NCBI GenBank assembly: GCA_022578605.1
Contig: MU394066.1
Coordinates: forward strand, 1-64,000
Direction: 5' to 3'
From: Camillea tinctor
Taxonomy: Eukaryota; Ascomycota; Sordariomycetes; Xylariales; Xylariaceae
Length of the DNA: 64,000 bases
Below are positions 57,320 through 64,000 of this stretch, piece by piece. A program made the position numbers and the translations under genes. The notes beneath the pieces were generated by a model, which did not search any database, was not told where the DNA came from, and saw nothing but the letters and a program-made list of their open reading frames with translations. The stretch's first letter is position 1, and every line of letters starts with the position of its first letter.

Positions 57320-58734
57320 GTTGGGCGTCTTCCTGGAAATACGTTGATAGATAGAAGAGAAAACGAGGTAAGAGAAAGACCCCAGGAGGACTATTTCGAT
57401 GGGTTGCACGTCCTATCGACCTTGGCAAGTTTTGGTAACTTGGAAATAGTTAGGCAGGTAACTAAGATATATCCAAAAATGGCCAACTAACCAAACAGCC
57501 CAAGAGATTGGATCGTGTAACAAAAAAAAGATCTTGGGTAATGCCGATACCAAGAGAAAAATAAGCAGAGCTGGTCGACCAAGATAAGGTCGGGTGTTGT
57601 CTCGTCTCGTGGCTCGCTAGCTCAAGGTAAATAGTATAACCTTCCTGGTGTAAGTTGGTTCTATAAATGGCCACAGATGCAGCCAAAACGGGCAAATTGA
57701 CTAGGTTTAAGGTTTTGGGTGATCCTGGTCGTTCTTGGCGGTGGTGTGAGATGGCGATGTGAATGGCTCAGGTGCGTCGAGATGGTGGGTAAAATGTAGG
57801 CCGCGTGTTAAACCAATAAGAAGTTACGCAAGCTTAGGACTGAAGCATTGAATAAGACGCGTAGACAGAAGAAAGGGAGTTGACCTATCGATTCTGGGAG
57901 GGAAAATGTTGAATTGGAGTATGATTCTATGATGACGACGATGGATCCTAGTAGGTAACTAACTGGCATATATGTGTAAGTGAATATTTAGGTATATATG
58001 CAGTAGCACTTGAAAAGAGAGGAGGATGGGTTTTTATAACGGTTGGCGATGAACAATGGACGATGAGACAAGATCAGGTAAGTAAGTGGTGGTGACTTGA
58101 GTGACTTGACCCTTCAACTCTCGATTTAACTGCTGGCTGTGTGGGTCGTGGTAAACCGAAGCACCCGAAGGTGCGTGCAATAAAAGCGTGAATGGTGCTT
58201 GAAAGTTATGTAGTAAGTGGTAAACGACCAACTCAAAAGCTCAACGCCATGAAGTTATGTACCGGAGGGGGCATTTAGAAATAAATATTGGCGTATGGGT
58301 GTCTGAATTGCAGATCTGACCCTGATTACTATAAGATGTGTAGGAGGGGGGCCCCTGTTGCGAGGCAGTTCTTGACGAGGTCCTCTTTTTCTCTCTCTAT
58401 CTTGTTTCTTTGGTGCCAACGTTCTATTTTATTTTAGTTTTGAGCCTTTTTTTTTTGTGTGTGTTTTCTAAAGCAACATGGCTAGACCACGCCTATTGTT
58501 TGAGCATGGCATATAATTGTGTCGAGTCGATACGGATGAATTACATGTGTGGACTAACTTGACTTATATGTATGCAGGTAATGTAGTGTATAGACGCATA
58601 GCCTATCGTCTTTGACCAACCTATCTAGACCCAGCTAGTAAGAGCAGAGTAAGACTTTCAGGATCAGCACTCTGAAGCCAGGCCCCCTTCCTTTCCCACA
58701 CATCTACCGCAACTGCAATATGCAACTCTATTAC

Positions 58735-58772
58735 CAGCTACCTACCTTAGTAGTAGGTACCTAACCTAGCTG
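58735..58772. repeat. CAGCTA...TAGCTG hairpin with nested TACCTA/TAGGTA
   Basis: Six-base perfect outer arms (58735-58740 and 58767-58772) with nested CCTACC and GGTACCTAACC segments between them, so much of the 38 bases can pair imperfectly. Confidence 0.7.
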
Positions 58773-60576
58773 ATGTGAGATTCCGTCATGCCACTTACTC
58801 CAACAGGCATAAGCGGGTTTTCCAGTCCGCCCAACATGACACTTTTTTATATGTACTGCCCATCCTTCTGTGGAAGGTCTTGAGCTTGTGTTCTTTTTGT
58901 CTCCAATTCGCTCATGGCGGAGAGTTCGGTTAAGTCGTACTCTGATCGGCATTCAGATCAGCAAAGTTGCACTACCTGATGACCAGCGTACAAAGATGGC
59001 TAATAGCCACTCAGCATCCAACAAGCTGCAGCTGGTGTCCATATCCGGTAGTGTTCAGCTAAGGTATTGACTAGCGTAAAACGGCTCGGTTCTAGGCCCT
59101 CCGAAGGGAGTAGCCGTGTTTCTCTCTTTCTTTTATATTAATGACATCTACCTACACTATTTAGATAAAAAGCCCAAGAATCCGTCTAGTGATTGGTCTC
59201 GCCGGGATACCTAGGTCATCTATATACCACAGCGTTGGAATAGGCTAAGGAGGAGAGCTGGTACATACAACTGTACATAATCTGCGGCTGACTGACGCCA
59301 TTGGGAACTGTATCCCTGGCTGAACACACCCGGGCATCTACACTACCTAGTACTATCATTAGAAACCCCGACGGTGTGTCATGGTAAAGCTGTCCTGGGC
59401 TGGTGCTCGTTAGTCTCTAGCTTGCGGCGTAAGACACGACCATTTTCATTACATCCGAGTCAACACGTGCAATGGAAGTTAGGCGTGACTCAAACACATT
59501 TCTTAGTGTAGGCGGGCAGCCTGGCAGGTCGATATTAATCACATATCCAGACGGTGTATCAAAAGTACTGTAGCTGTGCGTGGGTATTACTTTAGTGTGA
59601 TCTGCACGGTTTCACATCAACATTTTACAAATAGATCGCTAGCGCGTAAAGCTTCCCTTCACGCTTTTTTCCTTTTCTTGAATTTGTCCGACAAGCCTGA
59701 GCCCGAGCTAGAGCGGCCAAGCTTGATCGACGCAAGGGGCAATGAAACCATTTGTCCGGCGATGAGGGCCACCCGGTTAATGTTGAGATTTCTACATCGG
59801 TGCTGCAACGTCCCTTGGAGAGATAATGACGTGTGACAAGAAGACAAACGTCGGTCGTTTCCAGTCCCATTATTAGCATCGCGGGTGTTACTCGCTGGTA
59901 CAGATGTACGGCAGCTAGTCCGCACAATTATGCTATAACTCGTTAATCTGACCTGGATAGATTCGGGATGGGAGAGAGGTTGAGGTAATCTGAAAACGCG
60001 TGATTTCCTGCAGGCAACAGTGTTTCAAACCGAGCGGAGAGCATTAAAAGGAGAGAAGTAGAGAGAGAGAAAAAACAGGCTATTTGATGTCTGAGCGAAG
60101 AGGGCTCCCAGGATTAATTGATTAGCTATTCAGGGGGCATTGATGGGTAATGAATGATAAGTGATATATATGGACTAACTATTCGATATAGGTTACCGAT
60201 GTCAATGGCTAGCTTGGGAAATGTAAAAGACTTGACTTATAACCTTCAATGTGTAGTTCAATGTTATCAACATTAATATTTTCATGCTCTAGATATATTG
60301 ATATAAGTTGGGTTATACCTAACCTACTTCAATTGGGTTGACCTATTTAAGCCAGTACCTTGCATGTTACTGGCTGCGAGAGTGGAGAATTAGTTAGGTA
60401 CGAGTCTTGGTGTATGTAGGTAATGTAGTACCTACTAGGTAGGCTGTGGTGTCAGAGTATATAGGGCTGTCATTTGTTAGGAGTTGGACTAGGTAGGTAG
60501 GTTAGTATTTTTATCACTTGGCAATCATGGCTTGGCACTTGGCATTTGGCCAAATTTAACACTTTCTTAGGTTCGT

Positions 60577-60620
60577 TATCACTATCGCTATCATTATCAC
60601 TATCACTAACACTAACACTC
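60577..60620. repeat. Imperfect (TATCAC/TAACAC)n tandem repeat
   Basis: About seven hexamer units, TATCAC changing to TAACAC, 130-170 bases ahead of the GPI2 start codon. Confidence 0.8.
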
Positions 60621-60739
60621 GTCCAATTCAATATATCCATATCCATTCAATCTGTCCTAAGGTTCTCAACCCACTGAACCACTGAATCCTCCATCCACCA
60701 TCGCAGGGCTGCAAATACAGCCACGACAAAACCCGAGCT

Positions 60740-60760
60740 ATGTCTGACTATGGCTTCTAA
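60740..60760 (+). promoter_or_regulatory. Six-codon uORF overlapping the GPI2 start
   Basis: ATG at 60740 opens Met-Ser-Asp-Tyr-Gly-Phe and stops at TAA 60758-60760. The GPI2 ATG (60750) lies inside it in a different frame. Scanning ribosomes that use the first ATG would terminate 8 bases past the A of the GPI2 start codon. Confidence 0.6.
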
Positions 60761-62297
60761 ACCTGCTCTGCAACTGTCGACAACTGTCAATGGATCTGAC
60801 CATGCGCCATCTCACCCCAGTCTTACGCGCGCCGCAACCCTACCCAACGACATCTATTCACCACGCGCTGCCCGTTCGCATCTAGCCCCCGAGGACGCTT
60901 TCAACACCGCATCACCTCCGAGACGGCAATCTGGCTTTGATTCGAGCTGTGCCAATGATTCCGGTCCCGAGTCCCGTCCCAGGAGGATGAGGGCCAAGCT
61001 CGGCAGCAGAAGCCGCAGCAGACGGCGGAAGCGCAGTTGGAAAAAGCTACTCTGGGTCAAGCAGTCTTGTACGTACAAAATTCAAACCCATTTATTAATG
61101 TTCTTCTCCAAGCTTGGAATTGACTTCGTAAAAGACCCGGACAACTATACAGACCAGGCCACGTTCCTCGAGAACTTGCAACGAAACCCCCGCCTCCAAC
61201 CCTACGAATTCTGGCCCCTCGTCGCCGACTCTACCGTCATCCTGCAACAAGTGTGTTCTGTGACGATATTCATAGTCTGTTTCGTTGGTATATTCCAGGA
61301 GCGGGTGTCGCCTGTCGCTGTCGTCGGTTGGGGAAGCTTTGCCACCTTTGTTGGATGGCTGCTATGGGACTGGTGGGTAGGCCAAGAGGACGAGGATGAG
61401 GTTCTACGAAGGCGCCGAAGTAATCGCAGCCGCGCCGCAAGGGAACCTACCAGGAGAGAGCGCCCTCATTCTGTCATGCTGGGAACTGCAACCCCTTCTG
61501 CGACCAGTTCGGTTACCAACCTAGCCGCTTCGGAACGGGCATATCCGCAGCTAGCCATGCGCCAATCCCATTCTGCCTCGGCCACCTCTCTCCAGTCTGG
61601 AGCGTCGCAGGCGAGCAATGCGGCCCGGAACTCATCCGACTCAGTCGAGGATCTGAACCAACGTACTCTATCCCCTTTGCGTGGCGGGCGCACAAACCTC
61701 CGCCTAGGGACTATCAAATCTGCTATACTCATCTACTTCACTCTCTTAGGCCTGTCTCCCATCCTCAAGTCTCTCACCCGCTCTACTTCTTCTGATAGTA
61801 TCTGGGCTATGTCCTTCTGGCTCCTGGCTATTAACATATTCTTTTACGATTACTCGGGGGGCGTGGGAGTCAAATTCCCAGCTTCCCTATCCACCAACGC
61901 AGCGCTTATGGCATCGACGGTGCTAGCCTCGCGTCTGCCTTCGACAGGGCAAGTGTTCAGCCTCACGCTCTTCAGCATCGAAGTGTTCGGACTATTTCCC
62001 GTGTTTAGACGTTACGCTCGCCATCGCAGCTGGAGGTATCATGTGGCACTCTCGGTGCTCTTGGTGATCGGCGCCGGGGGTGGCGTAGGCCTCATACTGG
62101 GGGGAGACAGGGACAACGTGTGGCCCTGGAAGAGCGGGCTCCTGGGGGTGCTGGTCGCTATCGTCATTGCTATCGTGGCGATGGGCGGGTGCAGCTGGTG
62201 GCTGATCGGTCTCCAGAAGTACAAGAATGCCATTAATGGGCCCTGGGACCAGGCCAGGCCGATCATAATCAGTCGGCGGTTATGGGATGACGAATAA
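60750..62297 (+). CDS. GPI2: GPI-GlcNAc transferase subunit GPI2 (PIG-C)
   Basis: Exons 60750-61068 and 61135-62297 encode 493 residues. The 66-nt intron has no stop and keeps frame, so a simple ORF call gives 515 residues with a foreign insert; splicing restores KKLLWVKQSYPDNYTDQATFLENL, as in other GPI2 proteins. Residues 1-100 are basic and disordered. About eight membrane helices follow, with a Ser/Arg-rich cytosolic loop between the second and third. Signatures include RNPRLQPYEFWPLVADSTVI, GIFQERVSPV, LSPILKSLTRSTSSDSIWAM and the terminal LQKYKNAINGPWDQARP. GPI2 is a subunit of the ER complex that adds GlcNAc to phosphatidylinositol, the first step of GPI-anchor synthesis. The ATG overlaps a short upstream ORF. 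Confidence 0.94.
   Translation: MASKPALQLSTTVNGSDHAPSHPSLTRAATLPNDIYSPRAARSHLAPEDAFNTASPPRRQSGFDSSCANDSGPESRPRRMRAKLGSRSRSRRRKRSWKKLLWVKQSCTYKIQTHLLMFFSKLGIDFVKDPDNYTDQATFLENLQRNPRLQPYEFWPLVADSTVILQQVCSVTIFIVCFVGIFQERVSPVAVVGWGSFATFVGWLLWDWWVGQEDEDEVLRRRRSNRSRAAREPTRRERPHSVMLGTATPSATSSVTNLAASERAYPQLAMRQSHSASATSLQSGASQASNAARNSSDSVEDLNQRTLSPLRGGRTNLRLGTIKSAILIYFTLLGLSPILKSLTRSTSSDSIWAMSFWLLAINIFFYDYSGGVGVKFPASLSTNAALMASTVLASRLPSTGQVFSLTLFSIEVFGLFPVFRRYARHRSWRYHVALSVLLVIGAGGGVGLILGGDRDNVWPWKSGLLGVLVAIVIAIVAMGGCSWWLIGLQKYKNAINGPWDQARPIIISRRLWDDE
61069..61134 (+). other. Stop-free 66-nt intron in GPI2
   Basis: Donor GTACGT and acceptor AAAAG, with branch-like ATTGAC near the 3' end. It is 22 codons long in frame and contains no stop, so retention would still give a full-length product. 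Confidence 0.85.
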
Positions 62298-62676
62298 TGA
62301 CTAATTAAAATATGCTGCTCTACACATTGACGTTTTCACTTTTTGCATCTACATTAATTTACTGTTGCTGCATACGGGTACAGAAGTGTGATTTGTGTCG
62401 ATTATTGACTTGCAAACGAATATCCGGAACTATTAAGCAGCATCTGAGCAAGGCTAGACTGTGCCGGTCAACAAACTACGTCCCCTAGTGCCGGAGACTA
62501 TGCCTAGAAAAGAGAACGCATCATCCGTATGGAAGGGAAGTCATGAAAACCGCTAACACTTACGCTGACTGAACAAACGAACAAATGGGCATGCTTTACA
62601 TAGAACAGGACAACCTTAGCATGCTAAAGGGCTGCTCGAACGGTCTGGTTTAGCTTTGCGCAAACAAGTCTGGGCC

Positions 62677-62702
62677 AGATCAGATCAGATCAAATCAGAT
62701 CA
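62677..62702. repeat. (AGATC)n tandem repeat
   Basis: Five copies of AGATC with one variant (AAATC). Confidence 0.85.
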
Positions 62703-62723
62703 TGACCGGTCCAAACATACCCA

Positions 62724-62742
62724 GGTTAGTTAGTTAGTTAGT
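62724..62742. repeat. (GTTA)n tandem repeat
   Basis: Four to five copies of the tetramer GTTA. Confidence 0.85.
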
Positions 62743-62773
62743 TGGCATCGGGGTACATGAGGGAACATGCAAG

Positions 62774-62977
62774 CTAAGCAATGCAAGGCGAGTGAGTGAG
62801 AATATTATCTACATAATCCGATAATGTAGTAGAATCAACTCCAAGCGTGAGTGGCTTTTGCTTCGCCCCAATGCCAAGGGGTTTTCTCTCACTCTTCTGC
62901 TTCTTCTCCTCTTTCGTTATGACGCTACGAAGCATAGATTCTGGAAGCGACTTGCGCGTCGTCGTCATCGTCGTCAT
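62774..62977 (-). CDS. Possible small protein, 67 residues
   Basis: The minus-strand ORF has more coding character than its surroundings: after a Thr-rich start it reads RKSLPESMLRSVITKEEKK, then KPLGIGAKQKPLTLGVDSTT and SDYVDNILTHSP, a basic first half and a balanced second half without low complexity. Upstream there is a T-rich acceptor-like sequence (TTTTTTTGATCCCTAG, ending near 62996) in phase with the ORF, so this could be the last exon of a spliced gene whose first exon I could not fix (a candidate GTACGC donor follows ATG ACG CGC at about 63050). No family recognised. Confidence 0.33.
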   Translation of the reverse strand: MTTMTTTRKSLPESMLRSVITKEEKKQKSERKPLGIGAKQKPLTLGVDSTTLSDYVDNILTHSPCIA

Positions 62978-63450
62978 CCCATCTCTCCTCTTATCTAGGG
63001 ATCAAAAAAATGGCTTGCATACGATAGCAACTGTTTTTCTTTTGCGTACGCGCGTCATGAGTGGGGAAGAGGAGGTGGAAGTGGGCTAAATACTTAGGTA
63101 CTGCTGAAGAGTGATTCTTCTCTTTTCTGGTAGGCTGCTAGGTTATGTAGATCACGATGCTGGGGTTTGGGATATGCAGTTGATGGCAGGTTATAGGGGT
63201 GTTGTGTGGATGGATGGATGGATAGAGGCATAGTTGTCGTTTGCGGTGCGGCGGCAAGTTAGAGCCGAGATGAAAGGAGATAGGGGGATAGCAATCACCA
63301 CGTATTAGGTAGGTAAGTAAGGGAATTGTTATCCTTACAACTGCATTGTTCGAGAGATAGAGAGATTTACATATACTGTTTATGCGTTTATTCATTGCCT
63401 TCCGAGGCAAGTTGTATAAACGCGACAGGTGAATTCTATAGATATTGTGT

Positions 63451-63474
63451 TCTACCTACCAACCTAGGTAGGTG
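63451..63474. repeat. CTACCTACCAACCTAGGTAGG palindromic cluster
   Basis: CTACCTA and TAGGTAG arms around a short centre, another of the dispersed TACCTA-type elements. Confidence 0.8.
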
Positions 63475-64000
63475 ATTGAAAGAAAGAAGACAAGAACTCC
63501 GTTATCATGTTGTAGAACGGAGTCTATAGCTCCATGTAGCAGGCCTTTCGGGTTGTTAACTAGTATGTTGCGTCTTTTCTCCATAATGGCAACATAGGTA
63601 TAGGATTGTGTCCACTTAAATATGCGTTATCTGAGACGACATTGATGAGCGTCCCGTCGTAATGTATATAAGAGATATAATGGAGTATCCATGTGATAGC
63701 TTTCGTAAGCTACCCCTTTGTGAGACGGAACACATAAACTCTTTTGAGGTACACTACAGACCCCATCGATTAAGCGATCTAACCTAGGGCCTTCCCTAGC
63801 AGAGAGGTACCTACGGTATTACAATGCAAATGCGTTAATGCTGTGCAACGTTCATCTAAGCAGTACCTAAAGTTTGTACTCAGTAAACCTAGTAATGTTA
63901 GACAGAGTGATATCGATATCGGTGCTAGGCTAGGTTTTGTTATCTGTGAATGCGATGGGATGAAAGAAAGAGACTACAGCTGGGAACACCTGACAGCCAT

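Larger units (their letters stand above)
57320..60749. other. 3.4-kb gene-free divergent stretch before GPI2
   Basis: No supportable gene between the membrane-protein gene and GPI2. It holds a 38-base imperfect hairpin at 58735-58772, TACCTA/TAGGTA motifs at 60410-60445 and 60490-60510, and an imperfect hexamer run (ATCACT/AACACT) at 60577-60620 in the GPI2 promoter. Confidence 0.55.
62298..64000. other. 3' flank of GPI2 and right edge of the window
   Basis: Apart from the candidate small gene at 62774-62977 I see no gene. Simple repeats: (AGATC)n at 62677-62702, (GTTA)n at 62724-62742 and (GGAT)n at 63207-63223. A TACCTA palindrome cluster lies at 63451-63474. Confidence 0.55.

Noticed and set aside
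59576..59927. Short ORFs on both strands near 59.7 kb
   Set aside because: They mirror one another, have no motif and no splice support.

Overview
The window is nuclear DNA of a filamentous ascomycete. Genes are spliced with short GT-AG introns (mostly 50-100 nt), intergenic spaces are rich in CT tracts and run to several kb, and the gene set (cryptochrome-DASH with an RGG tail, G1 glutamic peptidase, fungal annexin C4 type, EAF, secreted 'cyclin-like F-box' family protein) is typical of Pezizomycotina, most likely a Sordariomycete. The class-level placement is inference from recalled protein families; no search was run.

Layout, left to right. The first 93 bases are a pure C run, probably a contig-edge artefact. 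0.4-3.4 kb: an Mpv17/PMP22-family membrane protein and the ER-Golgi factor YIF1, both on the minus strand. 4.2-6.3 kb: the SRP receptor alpha subunit, divergent from YIF1 across a shared promoter of about 0.8 kb. 7.0-8.2 kb: a secreted G1 glutamic peptidase (minus). 8.2-13.9 kb: gene-free. 13.9-31 kb: a run of plus-strand genes, namely an RBR (RING-IBR-RING) ubiquitin ligase, ribosomal protein eL14, NAC alpha, ATP synthase subunit d, an F-box protein and the elongation factor EAF. 32-38 kb: two minus-strand genes, a secreted hydrolase-like protein and a 655-residue protein that joins an N-terminal membrane anchor to three C-terminal C2H2 zinc fingers. 38-44.4 kb: gene-free. 44.5-46.6 kb: cryptochrome-DASH. 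50.2-52.9 kb: an annexin with an RE/RS tail (minus). 56.5-57.3 kb: an unassigned single-pass membrane protein (minus). 60.7-62.3 kb: GPI2, a subunit of the first enzyme of GPI-anchor synthesis. A possible small gene lies at 62.8 kb.

There is no biosynthetic cluster or intact mobile element. Most genes are housekeeping, with a loose secretory theme (SRP receptor, YIF1, NAC alpha, GPI2, secreted peptidase). I deduced exon structures by hand from splice consensus, reading frame and family alignment from memory. All multi-exon models below close in frame.

The most interesting item is the membrane-anchored zinc-finger protein at 36.0-38.0 kb, which looks like a membrane-tethered transcription factor. 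Also notable are a family of short palindromes built on TACCTA/TAGGTA scattered through intergenic DNA and not noticed in the coding exons examined, a stop-free 66-nt intron and an overlapping upstream ORF in GPI2, and the annexin whose calcium loops look degenerate.
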